NCBI RefSeq assembly: GCF_025486315.1
Contig: NZ_JAOOPY010000006.1
Coordinates: 186,001-250,000, forward strand
Source: Variovorax sp. N23
GTDB lineage: Bacteria; Pseudomonadota; Gammaproteobacteria; Burkholderiales; Burkholderiaceae_C
DNA length: 64,000 nt
Direction: 5' to 3'
Of this stretch, positions 25,007 through 37,956 are shown piece after piece (position 1 is the first letter of the stretch; each line of letters opens with the position of its first letter). The position numbers and the translations under genes were made by a program. The notes below the pieces were generated by a model, which was given only the letters and a program-made list of their open reading frames with translations, made no database searches and was not told the origin of the DNA.

Positions 25007-25318
25007 ATGTACGCGGTCATAAAAACCGGCGGCAAGCAGTATCGCGTTGCTTCCGGCGAAAAAATTAAAGTAGAACAGATTGCTGCGGACGTAGGCCAGG
25101 AAATCGTGATCGATCAGGTGCTTGCAGTCGGCAACGGCTCGGACATCAAGATCGGCACGCCCCTGGTGTCCGGCGCTTCCGTCACGGTCACCGTGCTCTC
25201 GCACGGCTTGCACGACAAGGTCCACATCTTCAAGATGCGCCGTCGCAAGCACTATCAGAAACGTCAAGGCCATCGCCAGCAGTTCACCGAACTGCAAATC
25301 GGCGCGATCGCCGGTTAA
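25007..25318 (+). CDS. rplU: 50S ribosomal protein L21
   Basis: A 103-aa protein with the standard L21 start [14 protein letters not shown] and the [17 protein letters not shown] basic patch that contacts 23S rRNA. Length matches the family exactly. An AAGAGG lies before the ATG. It is followed 12 bases later by rpmA, the invariant L21-L27 pair. Confidence 0.98.
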   Translation: MYAVIKTGGKQYRVASGEKIKVEQIAADVGQEIVIDQVLAVGNGSDIKIGTPLVSGASVTVTVLSHGLHDKVHIFKMRRRKHYQKRQGHRQQFTELQIGAIAG

Positions 25319-25330
25319 GGAGAAGGCACC

Positions 25331-25588
25331 ATGGCACAGAAAAAAGGCGGCGGCTCCACGCGAAACGGGCGCGATTCCAAGCCCAAGATGCTCGGCGTGA
25401 AAGCGTTCGGCGGCGAACTGATCAGCGCAGGCTCGATCATCGTGCGCCAGCGCGGCACCCAGTTCCACCCCGGCGTGAACGTCGGCGTGGGCAAGGACCA
25501 CACGCTGTTCGCCCTGGTCGACGGCCACGTGTCGTTCGGCGTCAAGGGTGCACTGAACAAGCACATGGTCAACGTGACGCCGGCCTGA
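25331..25588 (+). CDS. rpmA: 50S ribosomal protein L27
   Basis: An 85-aa protein with the glycine-rich N-terminus [16 protein letters not shown] that reaches toward the peptidyl transferase centre, and the [14 protein letters not shown] core. Usual length. AAGGAG precedes the ATG. Co-transcribed with rplU and ended by the hairpin at 25611-25633. Confidence 0.98.
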   Translation: MAQKKGGGSTRNGRDSKPKMLGVKAFGGELISAGSIIVRQRGTQFHPGVNVGVGKDHTLFALVDGHVSFGVKGALNKHMVNVTPA

Positions 25589-25610
25589 GCCCCGTCACTT
25601 CGATCTGCTC

Positions 25611-25640
25611 GAAGCCCCGCTTGTCGGGGCTTCTTCGTTT
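25611..25640 (+). terminator. Rho-independent terminator after rpmA
   Basis: GAAGCCCCG and CGGGGCTTC form a perfect 9-bp stem with loop CTTGT, followed by TTCGTTTTT. It lies 22 bases after the rpmA stop and separates the ribosomal pair from obgE. Confidence 0.85.
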
Positions 25641-25677
25641 TTCACACCGGCGCCGCAAGACGGCCTCCCGTTTGTAA

Positions 25678-26745
<1,068 letters not shown>

Positions 26746-26807
26746 ACGACGCCCTCCCGCAGCGCGGTGCCATCACCGTTTCACCTCCGACCATCGACAG
26801 ACCCCCC

Positions 26808-27947
26808 ATGAGTTCCAGTCCCGGTTCCAATGCACTGCGCGATGCGCGTCGGATCGTCGTCAAGGTGGGCTCCAGCCTGGTGACCAACGAGGGGCGCGGG
26901 CTCGACGAGAAGGCGATCGGCGAGTGGTGCCGTCAACTGGCCGCCCTCATGCGCGACGGTCGGGAGGTCGTGATGGTTTCCAGCGGCGCCATCGCTGAAG
27001 GCATGAAGCGCCTCGGCTGGCGGACCCGCCCGCGCGAGGTGCACGAGCTCCAGGCCGCGGCAGCCGTGGGCCAGATGGGCCTGGCCCAGATGTACGAGAC
27101 CAAACTGCGCGAGAACGGCGTCGGCAGCGCGCAGGTGCTGCTCACGCATGCCGACCTGGCCGACCGCGAGCGCTATCTGAACGCGCGCTCCACGCTGCTC
27201 ACGTTGCTGGGGCTCGGCGTGGTACCGGTCATCAACGAGAACGACACCGTGGTCAACGACGAGATCAAGTTCGGCGACAACGACACGCTCGGCGCGCTCG
27301 TGGCCAATCTGGTCGAGGCCGATGCGCTGGTCATCCTGACCGACCAGAAGGGCCTCTACACCGCCGACCCGCGCAAGAACCCCGATGCGCAGTTCGTGCA
27401 CGAGGCGCGTGCTGGCGATCTGGCGCTCGAGGCGATGGCGGGCGGTGTCGGTTCTGCCATCGGCAGCGGCGGCATGATCACCAAGATCCTCGCGGCCAAG
27501 CGGGCGGCAGGGTCCGGCGCATCGACCGTGATCGCCTGGGGCCGTGAGCCCGATGCATTGCTGCGCCTGGTGCGCGGCGAGCCCATCGGCACGATGCTGG
27601 TGGCGCAGACCGCCAAGCACCAGGCGCGCAAGCGCTGGATGGCCGACCATCTGCAGCTTCGCGGTTCGGTGACGGTGGATGCCGGCGCGGCCGGCAAGGT
27701 CCGCAGCGAAGGCAAGAGCCTGCTGCCGATCGGCATGACGGGCGTCGATGGCGAGTTCTCTCGCGGCGACGTCATCGCGGTGCGCGACCCGAACGGTGTC
27801 GAGCTCGCGCGCGGCCTGGCCAACTATTCGAGCGCCGAGGCGCGCATGCTGTGCCGCAAGCCGTCCAGCGAATTCGAGCGGCTGCTCGGCTATGCGGCCG
27901 AACCGGAGATGGTGCACCGGGACAACATGGTCCTGACGGCGCGTTGA
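26808..27947 (+). CDS. proB: Glutamate 5-kinase
   Basis: A 379-aa enzyme that phosphorylates glutamate, the first step of proline synthesis. The amino acid kinase domain has [10 protein letters not shown] near the start, the INENDTVV substrate loop and [10 protein letters not shown]. The last 100 residues are a PUA domain ([13 protein letters not shown] onwards), as in the E. coli enzyme. It follows obgE by 62 bases, the usual Burkholderiales order. The start ATG gives the expected N-terminus. Confidence 0.97.
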   Translation: MSSSPGSNALRDARRIVVKVGSSLVTNEGRGLDEKAIGEWCRQLAALMRDGREVVMVSSGAIAEGMKRLGWRTRPREVHELQAAAAVGQMGLAQMYETKLRENGVGSAQVLLTHADLADRERYLNARSTLLTLLGLGVVPVINENDTVVNDEIKFGDNDTLGALVANLVEADALVILTDQKGLYTADPRKNPDAQFVHEARAGDLALEAMAGGVGSAIGSGGMITKILAAKRAAGSGASTVIAWGREPDALLRLVRGEPIGTMLVAQTAKHQARKRWMADHLQLRGSVTVDAGAAGKVRSEGKSLLPIGMTGVDGEFSRGDVIAVRDPNGVELARGLANYSSAEARMLCRKPSSEFERLLGYAAEPEMVHRDNMVLTAR

Positions 27948-27960
27948 GCGGCGTTGCCGG

Positions 27961-28458
27961 TTACTGCACTTCCGGCAGCGGATTCTTCAGCCGCTGCACC
28001 ATCTCGTTGACCGAGCCGCGCGGCGCGGCGCCACGGCAGAGGCCTTGCTGCGACAGCAGCAGGGTGTAGCTCGAATTGAGCGTGAACATCTTCTTCCACT
28101 CCGGGTCGGGCAGCACGTCCCAGCGCCCACTGCCATAGCGGGCATAGGTCTTCATTTCACCCGTGGCGCAGCGCACCCCTTCGTAGAAGGCATTGGTCGC
28201 ACCGCCGGCCTTGTTGCTCGCCACCACGACGTAGCGCACGACCCCGTCGCCGGTGATCGCGATGGTGGCCGGGTCGACGCCGAATTTCAGCGTCATGTAG
28301 CGCGGCATCTCGATCGGCACCAGGCGGGTTTCGTCGAAGGCCGGCGGCGGCGGCACGGGGGTTTCCTTCCACTCCGGGTCCGTGAACACCTGGGCCGACG
28401 CCCCGCCGGCTGCGCCGAGCAGGCAGGCCAGCGCGAGCGCGCGGCTAGCGCGGCGCAT
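27961..28458 (-). CDS. CNP1-like secreted protein
   Basis: A 165-aa protein with a Sec signal peptide ([19 protein letters not shown], cleavage ASA-Q). The mature part begins [19 protein letters not shown] and contains [11 protein letters not shown], a WD-type repeat of the first motif, hallmark of the CNP1-like family known from Neisseria and other betaproteobacteria. The function is unknown. I chose the ATG at 28458, which overlaps the rppH end by 14 bases and gives a proper signal peptide; the longer frame starts inside rppH. Convergent with proB. Confidence 0.82.
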   Translation of the reverse strand: MRRASRALALACLLGAAGGASAQVFTDPEWKETPVPPPPAFDETRLVPIEMPRYMTLKFGVDPATIAITGDGVVRYVVVASNKAGGATNAFYEGVRCATGEMKTYARYGSGRWDVLPDPEWKKMFTLNSSYTLLLSQQGLCRGAAPRGSVNEMVQRLKNPLPEVQ

Positions 28459-29101
28459 GAAGGGGGTCGGACGGCGGGAGGTCGGTGGCAGTGTTGGCAT
28501 TGGGATCCGGGTCGAAGCTGGCGCCCGGAGGCAGGTCGAAGAGGTGGTGGTCCTGGCCGCCGGCAGGGGACTGGCGGTCGAATTCGCGGGTGCGCACATT
28601 GCTGCGCAGGAAGCGATTTCGGAAATCCTGCCGTGGCAGGTAGCGTGCGAGTTCGGTCAGCGCCATTTCGTAGACGCCGCGCTTGAACTCCACGACGACG
28701 TCGAGCGGCACCCAATAGTCGTGCCAGCGCCAGGCGTCGAACTCCGGATGATCGGTGGCGCGCAGGTTGAGATCCCAGTCGTGCCCGACCAGCTGGAGCA
28801 GATACCAGATCTGCTTCTGGCCCTTGTAGTGGCCTCGTGCGTCACGGCGGATGAACCGATCCGGCACCTCGTAGCGCAACCAGTCACGGGTACGGGCGAC
28901 GATCCGCACATGCTCCGGATGGAGGCCCACTTCTTCGTGCAGTTCCCGGAACATGGCTTGCTCGGGACTCTCGCCGCGATCGATGCCGCCTTGCGGGAAC
29001 TGCCAGGAGTGGGTGCGTATGCGTTTGCCCCAGAAAACCTGGTTTCTCTGGTTGAGCAGGATGATGCCGACGTTGGGCCTGAAGCCGTCCCGGTCGAGCA
29101 T
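28445..29101 (-). CDS. rppH: RNA pyrophosphohydrolase
   Basis: A 218-aa Nudix hydrolase that strips pyrophosphate from the 5' end of mRNA and so opens it to decay. The start [29 protein letters not shown] and the Nudix helix FRELHEEVG are diagnostic of RppH. The enteric protein is about 176 aa; the extra C-terminal 45 residues are Pro and Asp-rich and probably disordered, as in other Comamonadaceae. I prefer the ATG at 29101 to the one two codons earlier. Upstream on the minus strand, TTGCCG and CATAAT spaced by 16 bases (29158-29131) form a likely promoter. Confidence 0.95.
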   Translation of the reverse strand: MLDRDGFRPNVGIILLNQRNQVFWGKRIRTHSWQFPQGGIDRGESPEQAMFRELHEEVGLHPEHVRIVARTRDWLRYEVPDRFIRRDARGHYKGQKQIWYLLQLVGHDWDLNLRATDHPEFDAWRWHDYWVPLDVVVEFKRGVYEMALTELARYLPRQDFRNRFLRSNVRTREFDRQSPAGGQDHHLFDLPPGASFDPDPNANTATDLPPSDPLHAPR

Positions 29102-29130
29102 AATCAAACCCCAATTTTTGAACTGCGTCG

Positions 29131-29158
29131 ATTATGCCTGCCGGGTCGCACTCGGCAA
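29131..29158 (-). promoter_or_regulatory. Putative rppH promoter
   Basis: On the minus strand TTGCCG (29158-29153), a 16-base spacer and CATAAT (29136-29131) lie 30 bases before the rppH ATG. Four of six and five of six positions match consensus. Confidence 0.4.
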
Positions 29159-29243
29159 GTGAGCGGTTCCTGCGGCAAGCCGCCGACGGCCGGCCGATCC
29201 CCCGTTTCGACACCCCTTTTCGACACCCTTTCGAGCGCGACCG

Positions 29244-30988
<1,745 letters not shown>

Positions 30989-30992
<4 letters not shown>

Positions 30993-31666
30993 CGATGAAG
31001 CCGGCGGCGGACCGAGGCTCGCCCTTGTCTCGTCGGCTGGTGCTTCGTCGGATGGCGCTCGGCGGCGCCGCGGCCGGTGCCTTGATGCTGGCCCTGCCGC
31101 GCAGCGCACGGGCCGGCGCGCAGATCGAGGAGCCGCTGATCGATTCGGTGCGCAACGCGCTGAGCGCTGCGATCCACAGCAACGCCCCGCCGCAGCTCGA
31201 GTTCCAGGACACCGATTCGCGCCTGGCGTACCTGCGCTGGCTCGGCGAGATGAGCCAGCGGCTCAAGCGCAAGATCCCGGGCCACCAGGAGCGCCTCGAG
31301 CTGCTGCAGACGGTCTGGTACGAGAGCAAGCGGGCCGGGCTCGACGTGAGTCTGGTGCTCGGGCTGATCCAGGTGGAGAGCAACTTCCGCAAGTGGGCCA
31401 TCTCGAGCGCGGGCGCGCGCGGGCTCATGCAGGTCATGCCGTTCTGGACGCGGGTGATCGGTGACGGCGATGCCAACCAGCTGTTCAAGATGCAGCCCAA
31501 CCTGCGCTTCGGCTGCGTCATCCTGCGCCATTACCTCGACCGCGAACGCGGCGACCTCTTCATGACGCTCGGGCGCTACAACGGCAGCCGCGGCCGCGCG
31601 CCGTACCCCGACGCGATCTTCGCCAACCAGCGGATCTACGCCTTCAAGGACCGCGCCGCCGCCTGA
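30989..31666 (+). CDS. Lytic transglycosylase, SLT domain
   Basis: A 225-aa exported enzyme. The N-terminus has a twin-arginine-like stretch ([20 protein letters not shown]) and a likely cleavage site ARA. The transglycosylase core is clear: catalytic glutamate in [10 protein letters not shown], then [13 protein letters not shown] and [11 protein letters not shown]. Such enzymes cut the glycan strands of peptidoglycan. The ATG overlaps the proS stop (ATGA), so translation is coupled although the functions are unrelated. The last 31 bases overlap the convergent corC gene. Confidence 0.9.
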
Positions 31667-32964
31667 GCCGCGCCTTCGACGTCGGTCACCATCACCTGGT
31701 CGATGCGGTAGCTGTCGACGTCCATCACCTCGAAGGTGTAGCCGCCCCAGCTCACGCTGTCGGTGCGCTTGGGCACGCGGCGCAGCATCACCATCAGGAA
31801 GCCGGCCAGCGTCTCGTACTCGTCGGCGTGGGGCAGAGGGGCGTCGAGGTCCAGCGCCCGCTGCACGTCCTGGATCGGCGTCACGCCGTCGATCAGCCAG
31901 GAGTTCTCGTCCCGCCGAACGATCTGCTGCTCCTCGTCCTGCGGACCGACCAGGTCGCCCATCACCGTGCTCATCACGTCGTTGAGCGTGATCACCCCGA
32001 CCACCAGGCTGTACTCGTTGACGATGATCGCGAAGTCCTCGTGCGCGTGGCGGAACTGCTCGAGCACCTCGGTGAGCGACAGCCGGTCGGGCACCACCAG
32101 CGCCTTGTGCAGCGGCACGCCCTGGTCGAGCGCCAGCGGCTGGCCGCTGAGCACGCGCTGGAACATGTCCTTGGCGTCGACGTAGCCGAGCACGTGGTCG
32201 ATGTCACCGTCGCACACCGGGTAGGCCGAGAAGGGCTCGGCGACGATGCGCGCGCGCAGCACGGATTCGGGGTCGTCCTTCTGGAACCAGGCGATGCGGT
32301 CGCGCGAGGTCATCACGCTGTTCACCAGCCGGGTGTCGAGCTCGAACACGTTGGCGATCACCTGCTGCTCGCGCACGGCCAGCACGCCGGCCCGCGCGCC
32401 GGCCTCGGTCATGGCGAGAATGTCGGCCGAGGTGATCTGCTCGTCGCGGTGCGCCGGCATGCCCAGCAGCTTGAAGAGCAGGTCGGTGCTGCGGGTGAAG
32501 AGCCACACCAGCGGCATGAAGGTGGTGATGAGCACCTGCATCGGGCCGACCATGCGCACCGCCAGCCGTTCGGGGTTGTTCATGCCCAGCCGCTTGGGGA
32601 ACAGGTCGGCGAACACCAGGAACACCGCGATGATGGTGACGAAGGACGCGGTGAAGGCCGCCGCCTGCGCCGTGTCGGGGCTGAACCACAGGTCGAAGAC
32701 CCGTGCGAAATAGGGGCTGAGCGAGCCTTCGCCGACCACGCCACCCAGGATGGCGACGGCATTCAGGCCGATCTGCACCACGGTGAAGTAGTGGCCGGGC
32801 TGTTCCTGCACGCGCAGCACCCGCTCGGCCCGCACGTCGCCCTCGTCGGCCATCTGGCGCAGACGCAGGCGGCGTGAGGCGGCCAGCGTGATCTCGGCCA
32901 GCGAGAAGAAGGCGCTCAGGGCGATGAGCGCAATGATGATGAGGATGCTTTGGGTGAGGGTCAT
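31636..32964 (-). CDS. CNNM/CorC-type transporter (hemolysin-like, CBS domains)
   Basis: A 442-aa inner membrane protein. The N-terminal CNNM (DUF21) domain has three or four membrane helices (LTQSILIIIALIALSAFFS first, ending with ITTFMPLVWLFTRSTDLLF). A CBS pair follows (ITSADILAMTEAGAR; SVMTSRDRIAWF), then a CorC/HlyC C-terminal domain. Such proteins export Mg2+ or Na+. I chose the ATG at 32964, which begins the first helix; the longer frame adds an improbable Arg/Cys-rich extension. It is convergent with the transglycosylase gene and overlaps it by 31 bases. Confidence 0.9.
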   Translation of the reverse strand: MTLTQSILIIIALIALSAFFSLAEITLAASRRLRLRQMADEGDVRAERVLRVQEQPGHYFTVVQIGLNAVAILGGVVGEGSLSPYFARVFDLWFSPDTAQAAAFTASFVTIIAVFLVFADLFPKRLGMNNPERLAVRMVGPMQVLITTFMPLVWLFTRSTDLLFKLLGMPAHRDEQITSADILAMTEAGARAGVLAVREQQVIANVFELDTRLVNSVMTSRDRIAWFQKDDPESVLRARIVAEPFSAYPVCDGDIDHVLGYVDAKDMFQRVLSGQPLALDQGVPLHKALVVPDRLSLTEVLEQFRHAHEDFAIIVNEYSLVVGVITLNDVMSTVMGDLVGPQDEEQQIVRRDENSWLIDGVTPIQDVQRALDLDAPLPHADEYETLAGFLMVMLRRVPKRTDSVSWGGYTFEVMDVDSYRIDQVMVTDVEGAAQAAARSLKA

Positions 32965-33025
32965 GGCGAGCGCGAACAGCCCGCCAATGGTGCCACGGCG
33001 GCCGCCCTCCGCCGTGGCCCGTCGC

Positions 33026-34030
33026 TTACTGCATGAAGCCGATGCGGCTGCGGCCTGCGGTGCCGCGCGGCAGATCGTCCACCTGCACGTCTTCGCGGTG
33101 CGCGAGGCGGGCATTGCCGAAGCCGGTCATCAGCGCCCGCCGCATCTCGCGCGGCGCCACGGTCGCCAGGTGATCGAGCACGTCGTCGCTCGGCTCGGGC
33201 GACACGAGGCGGCCCCAGTCGTGGTCGGCGCGGATCGACGCATAAAGTTGCCGCGCGATCTGCCGCGCCGCCTCGTGCGACGGCGCCTCGACCTCGAACA
33301 CGTTCATCCGGTTGAGGATGGGTTCCGGAATGCCGCGCGCGTCGTTCGCGGTGGTGATCCAGATGACCTGGCTGGCGTCGATCGGCACCTCGGCGAATTC
33401 GTCGACGAAGGCATGCGCGGTGTCGTGCTCCAGCAGGCCGTAGAGCGCGCCGAGCGGGTCGTACTGGGCGTCGGTGCCGGCCTTGTCGATCTCGTCGATC
33501 ACCATCACCGGGTTGGCGTACTCGCCATCGACCAGCGCCTCGAACACCTTGCCCGGCTTGGAGCCCTTCCATTGCGACGAGGCGCCCGAGAGCAGCCAGC
33601 CGGCCGTCATCGAGCTCATCGGCACCAGCGACATGCCGGTGCCCAGCAGGTCGGCCAGCTTCTTCGCGAAGTGGGTCTTGCCGATGCCCGGCGGGCCGAG
33701 CAGCAGGATCGGCGTCACTTCGAGGCCGTCGCGGCTGTCTTGCGCCAGGGCGACGTGGCGGCGCACGTCGTCGAGCACGTCGGTGAAGTTGGGGAGCTGG
33801 GCGTAGAGCGAGGCCATGTCGGGCACGCCGCTCGGCTTGACCTGGAAGCGGTCGGGGCCGCGTTCGAGCATGCGCTCGTAGGTGATGCGCAGGTGTTCGT
33901 GCTCGCGGTCGGGGAGTTTGGCGAGCTTGCGTTCGACGTCGTGCGGCTGGAACACGCTGCGCAGCTGCGCCACGGGCAGTTGAAACGACGACGAAGCAGG
34001 GACCAGGTCGTGGGACGAGCGGGAATCCAT
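33026..34030 (-). CDS. Stand-alone AAA ATPase (Lon-like ATPase domain)
   Basis: A 334-aa AAA+ ATPase. Walker A GPPGIGKT (112-119), Walker B VMVIDEID (D179, E180), sensor 1 TTAND and an arginine-finger region around LNRMNVFEV are all present. The core resembles the ATPase part of Lon, but there is no protease domain after it and no Lon N-terminal domain before it. Target unknown. GGAGGT lies six bases upstream of the ATG at 34030, which settles the start. It is separated from grxD by 115 bases. Confidence 0.85.
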   Translation of the reverse strand: MDSRSSHDLVPASSSFQLPVAQLRSVFQPHDVERKLAKLPDREHEHLRITYERMLERGPDRFQVKPSGVPDMASLYAQLPNFTDVLDDVRRHVALAQDSRDGLEVTPILLLGPPGIGKTHFAKKLADLLGTGMSLVPMSSMTAGWLLSGASSQWKGSKPGKVFEALVDGEYANPVMVIDEIDKAGTDAQYDPLGALYGLLEHDTAHAFVDEFAEVPIDASQVIWITTANDARGIPEPILNRMNVFEVEAPSHEAARQIARQLYASIRADHDWGRLVSPEPSDDVLDHLATVAPREMRRALMTGFGNARLAHREDVQVDDLPRGTAGRSRIGFMQ

Positions 34031-34145
34031 GAACACCTCCGATGACGGACAGTCCAACACAGCATAAGGCGTGCCGGACACCATCGAATGTGGATGTTTT
34101 CGCGCTTTCCCGTGTTTGCGACAGCGGTCCCGCGTGTCAGCCGTT

Positions 34146-34469
34146 TCAGGCGGGCGTGTTTATCACCTGCTGCAGCTCGCCGGACTCGTACATCTCCATC
34201 ATGATGTCCGAGCCCCCGACGAATTCGCCCTTCACGTAGAGCTGCGGGATCGTCGGCCAGTTGCTGTATTCCTTGATGCCCTGGCGGATTTCCTGGTCGT
34301 CCAGCACGTTGACGGTCTTGAGCGCCTTGGTGTCGACGCCGACCGCCTTGAGGATCTGGATCGCGCGGCCGGAGAAGCCGCACATCGGGAAACTGGCGTT
34401 GCCCTTCATGAAGAGCACGATGTCGTTGGTCTTGACGAGGTCGTCGATGCGTTGCTGAGCGTCGGGCAT
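34146..34469 (-). CDS. grxD: Monothiol glutaredoxin, Grx4 type
   Basis: A 107-aa monothiol glutaredoxin with the CGFS active site (30-33), the FMKG start of the fold and the TIPQLYVKGEFVGGSDIMMEM glutathione-binding region. Such proteins carry and transfer [2Fe-2S] clusters. Length and sequence are standard. It lies downstream of prmC on the same strand, the common hemA-prfA-prmC-grxD order of betaproteobacteria. Confidence 0.97.
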   Translation of the reverse strand: MPDAQQRIDDLVKTNDIVLFMKGNASFPMCGFSGRAIQILKAVGVDTKALKTVNVLDDQEIRQGIKEYSNWPTIPQLYVKGEFVGGSDIMMEMYESGELQQVINTPA

Positions 34470-34537
34470 GGTGGGGACTCCTGGAATGGGCTGGGTGGAT
34501 TATTTCACTGCAGCGGTTTCTCCGCCGCCCGTGGGGG

Positions 34538-35401
34538 TCAAGCCCCGGCGCGCCGTGCGCCGGAGCAGCGTTCGATGCCGGCCAGGTCGGGGCGCGACTG
34601 CGCCGCCTCCAGGCCGGCGGCGGTCAGCAGCGCACGCACCGCGGCGGCCTGGTCGTGGCCGTGCTCGAGCAGCAGCCAGCCGCCGGGCGCCAGGTGGGCC
34701 GGCGCGTCGGCGACGATGCGGCGGATGTCGTCCAGGCCGTCGGCGCCCGAGACCAGTGCCGATGCGGGCTCGTGCGCCAGCGCCGGCAGGTGCGGGTCGC
34801 CGGCGGCGATGTAGGGCGGGTTGGAGACGATCAGGTCGTAGCCCGTGGCCGCACCCGCCAGCCAGTCGGCCTGGGCGAAGCGCACCGGCAGCCCCAGCCG
34901 CCGCGCGTTCTCGCGCGCCACGGCCAGTGCGTCGGCACTCGCATCGACCGCGTCGACCCCGGCATCGGGCCGCGCATGCTGCAGCGCCAGGGCGATCGCG
35001 CCGCTGCCGGTGCCAAGGTCGAGCACCGTCGGGCGTTCCCGGCCCTGCGCCACCTCCAGTGCCCAGTCGACCAGCGTCTCGGTGTCGGGCCGCGGCACCA
35101 GCACGCGGGCGTCGACCTGCAGCGGCAGGCCGTGGAATTCCTTCTCGCCCAGCAGGTAGGCCACCGGCTCGCCCGCCCGGCGTCGTGCGCACAGCGCCGC
35201 CAGGCCCGCCCAGGTGCCGGCCGGCAATGCATCGCCATCGTGCGCCAGCAGCCAGGCGCGCTCGTGCACCGGCCGGCCCAGGGCGTGCAGCAGCAGCAAC
35301 TGAGCGTCGAGCCGGTCGATGCCCAGCGCCGCGATGTCACGCAGGGCCTGCGCCACCGTGGTCGGCGCGGCCTCGTCGATGGGGACAGCCGCGTCGGTCA
35401 T
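34538..35401 (-). CDS. prmC: Release factor glutamine methyltransferase
   Basis: A 287-aa SAM-dependent methyltransferase that methylates the GGQ glutamine of release factors 1 and 2. The SAM loop [12 protein letters not shown] and the catalytic NPPY ([12 protein letters not shown]) are intact. The ATG at 35401 overlaps the prfA stop (ATGA), coupling the enzyme to one of its substrates. A longer open frame exists upstream but lies inside prfA and is a shadow. Confidence 0.96.
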   Translation of the reverse strand: MTDAAVPIDEAAPTTVAQALRDIAALGIDRLDAQLLLLHALGRPVHERAWLLAHDGDALPAGTWAGLAALCARRRAGEPVAYLLGEKEFHGLPLQVDARVLVPRPDTETLVDWALEVAQGRERPTVLDLGTGSGAIALALQHARPDAGVDAVDASADALAVARENARRLGLPVRFAQADWLAGAATGYDLIVSNPPYIAAGDPHLPALAHEPASALVSGADGLDDIRRIVADAPAHLAPGGWLLLEHGHDQAAAVRALLTAAGLEAAQSRPDLAGIERCSGARRAGA

Positions 35402-36486
35402 GCCGGCAGGCTCGATTCCAGCTCGGCCAGCTGCTCGGCCTCGCGCGCGGCCTGCAGGGCGGCGAGCACGTCGCCCAGGTCGCCTTCCATGATCGACTGC
35501 AGCTTGTAGAGCGTGAGGTTGATGCGGTGGTCGGTGAGCCGGCCCTGCGGGAAGTTGTAGGTGCGGATGCGGTCGCTGCGGTCGCCGCTGCCGACCAGGC
35601 CCTTGCGCAGCGCCGCATCCTTGGCGGCGCGTTCGCTGCGGTCCTTCTCCTGGATGCGGGCCGACAGCACCTGCAGCGCCTTGGCCTTGTTGCGGTGCTG
35701 GCTGCGGTCGTCCTGGCACTCGGCGACGATGCCGGTCGGGATGTGTGTGATGCGCACCGCCGAGTCGGTCTTGTTGATGTGCTGGCCGCCGGCGCCGCTG
35801 GCGCGATAGGTGTCGATGCGCAGGTCGGCCGGGTTGATCTGCACCGCCACCGTCTCGTCGGGCTCGGCCAGCACGGCCACCGTGCACGCGCTGGTGTGGA
35901 TCCGGCCCTGCGTTTCGGTGGCGGGCACGCGCTGCACGCGATGGCCGCCGGACTCGAAGCGCAGCTTGCCGAACACATCGTCACCGACCACGCGGACCAC
36001 GACCTCCTTGTAGCCGCCCAGTTCGCTCTCGCTTTCGCTCACCACCTCGCAGCGCCAGCCGACGCGTTCGAAGTAGCGCGTGTACATGCGCAGCAGGTCG
36101 CCCGCGAACAGGGCGGATTCGTCGCCGCCGGTGCCGGCGCGTATTTCCAGGAAGGCGTTGCGTGCGTCGTCCGGGTCCTTGGGCAGCAGCAGGCGCTGCA
36201 GCTCGTCCTCGAGCTTGTGCAGATCTTCCTCGGCAGCGGCGATCTCCTCGTGCGCCATCTCGGCCATGTCGGGGTCGTCGAGCATCTCGCGCGCACCCGC
36301 CAGGTCGGCCTCACGCTGCTGGTAGCGGGCATAACGCCCGGCGATCTGCGTGACCTCGGCGTGTTCGCGCGAGATGACGCGGTACTGCGCCATGTCGGAC
36401 ATGATGTCCTCGCGCGAGAGCAGGAAGTCCAGCTCGCCGAGGCGTTGCGCATAGCGCTCGAGTTGGTGGCGCAGGAAGGGTTTCAC
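35398..36486 (-). CDS. prfA: Peptide chain release factor 1
   Basis: A 362-aa release factor reading UAA and UAG. It has the PAT codon-recognition motif (188-190) and GGQ (233-235, within [10 protein letters not shown]) that triggers hydrolysis in the ribosome. Length is standard. It is the middle gene of hemA-prfA-prmC. The next gene modifies its GGQ glutamine. Confidence 0.98.
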   Translation of the reverse strand: MKPFLRHQLERYAQRLGELDFLLSREDIMSDMAQYRVISREHAEVTQIAGRYARYQQREADLAGAREMLDDPDMAEMAHEEIAAAEEDLHKLEDELQRLLLPKDPDDARNAFLEIRAGTGGDESALFAGDLLRMYTRYFERVGWRCEVVSESESELGGYKEVVVRVVGDDVFGKLRFESGGHRVQRVPATETQGRIHTSACTVAVLAEPDETVAVQINPADLRIDTYRASGAGGQHINKTDSAVRITHIPTGIVAECQDDRSQHRNKAKALQVLSARIQEKDRSERAAKDAALRKGLVGSGDRSDRIRTYNFPQGRLTDHRINLTLYKLQSIMEGDLGDVLAALQAAREAEQLAELESSLPA

Positions 36487-36573
36487 GGAGAGAACGACCA
36501 GAAGAAAGAGAGGGGCGTCGCCACGAGCGACGGAAGCGGCGGCCGCTGCGGGCCACCCTGCGAACCCGCGTCG

Positions 36574-37860
36574 CTAACGCTCTTTGCGCGGTTCGCTGCG
36601 CAGGAACAGGCGCGAGATGGTCTGCGCCGTCTGCGCGCGCGCGGCGGCATCGCCGGCATGCAGTTCGGCCAGTGCGCCGTGCAGCATCTTCTGCGTGAGG
36701 CCGCGCGACAGCGCCTCGAGCACCGCGTCGACCGATTCGCCCTTGGCCAGCAGCTTGCGCGCACGGGCCAGCTCGGCGGCACGCCACTCGTCGGTCTGCG
36801 CATTGAGCTGCTGGATCAGCGGCACGGTGCCGCGCTGGCCCAGCCAGTGCATGAAGTTCTGCACGCCGGCGTCGATGATGACCTCGGCCTGCGCCACCGC
36901 GGCCTGGCGGTTGGCCTGGCCCTGCTGCACCACCTGGGCGAGGTCGTCGACGGTGTAGAGGTAAACGTCTTCCAGCGCCTTCACCTCGGGCTCGATGTCG
37001 CGCGGCACGGCCAGGTCGACCATGAACATCGGGCGGTGCTTGCGCTGCTTGAGCGCCCGCTCGACCGCGCCCAGGCCGATCAGCGGCAGCGTGCTGGCGG
37101 TGCAGCTCACGACGATGTCGAAATCGGCCAGCCGCGCCGGCAGGTCGGCCAGCCGCATGGCCGTGCCGCCGAAGCGCGTGGCCAGCTTCTCGCCGCGCTC
37201 GAGCGTGCGGTTGGCGATGGTGATGGACTTCGGCTCCTTGGCGGCGAAGTGCGTCGCGGCCAGGTCGATCATCTCGCCCGCGCCCACGAAGAGCACGCGC
37301 GTTTCCCGGATGTCCTCGAACAATTGACTGGCCAGGCGCACCGCGGCGGCGGCCATGCTGATGGAGTGCGCGCCGATCTCGGTGGCGGTGCGCACTTCCT
37401 TGGCGACCGCGAAGGAGCGCTGGAACAACTGGTTGAGCGTGCTGCCCAGCGCGCCGGCGCTTTCGGCGGCGCGCACGGCGTCTTTCATCTGGCCGAGGAT
37501 CTGCGCCTCGCCCAGCACCATGGAGTCGAGCCCGCTGGCCACCCGGAAGGCGTGGCGCGCCACGGCGTCGTTGTGCAGGGTGTAGGCGTGCGAGCGCAGC
37601 AGGGCCGGGGCGACGCCGCCGCTTTCGGCCAGCCAGCCGACCGCGTGGTCCAGCGCGGCGGCATGGTCGGCGGCACAGTAGATCTCGGTGCGGTTGCAGG
37701 TGGAGATGATGGCCGCCTCGACGGCCGGGTGCCGGCCGGACGCGAAGGAACTGCGCAGGCTCTGCAGCGTGGGGGCGATCTGGTCGAGCGCGAACGCGAA
37801 ACGACCGCGCAGGTCGAGCGGCGCGGTCGTGTGGTTCAACCCGAAGGCCCAGACTGACAT
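36574..37860 (-). CDS. hemA: Glutamyl-tRNA reductase
   Basis: A 428-aa enzyme that reduces glutamyl-tRNA to glutamate semialdehyde, the first step of the C5 haem pathway. The catalytic cysteine is C55 in [18 protein letters not shown] opens the NADPH domain, and the C-terminal dimerisation helix follows. The start [18 protein letters not shown] aligns with the usual N-terminus, so it is well fixed. A TATAAT lies only eight bases before the ATG, so the message may be nearly leaderless. The gap to prfA is 87 bases. Confidence 0.97.
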   Translation of the reverse strand: MSVWAFGLNHTTAPLDLRGRFAFALDQIAPTLQSLRSSFASGRHPAVEAAIISTCNRTEIYCAADHAAALDHAVGWLAESGGVAPALLRSHAYTLHNDAVARHAFRVASGLDSMVLGEAQILGQMKDAVRAAESAGALGSTLNQLFQRSFAVAKEVRTATEIGAHSISMAAAAVRLASQLFEDIRETRVLFVGAGEMIDLAATHFAAKEPKSITIANRTLERGEKLATRFGGTAMRLADLPARLADFDIVVSCTASTLPLIGLGAVERALKQRKHRPMFMVDLAVPRDIEPEVKALEDVYLYTVDDLAQVVQQGQANRQAAVAQAEVIIDAGVQNFMHWLGQRGTVPLIQQLNAQTDEWRAAELARARKLLAKGESVDAVLEALSRGLTQKMLHGALAELHAGDAAARAQTAQTISRLFLRSEPRKER

Positions 37861-37868
37861 AGACCGCG

Positions 37869-37874
37869 ATTATA
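37869..37874 (-). promoter_or_regulatory. -10 element close to the hemA start
   Basis: On the minus strand TATAAT is followed after eight bases by the hemA ATG. A transcript starting six to eight bases downstream of it would begin within two or three bases of the ATG. No clear -35 is seen. Confidence 0.45.
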
Positions 37875-37956
37875 AAATTTGTGGAGCGTCGTGCCGTTTG
37901 ACGCCGCGCAAGTCCCGTCCCGCCGCTGCGGCATGCCCCGTTCTCCACTGCCCCGA

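Noticed and set aside
34538..35887. 449-codon version of prmC
   Set aside because: The extra upstream part lies inside prfA in another frame; the ATG at 35401 overlapping the prfA stop is the normal start.
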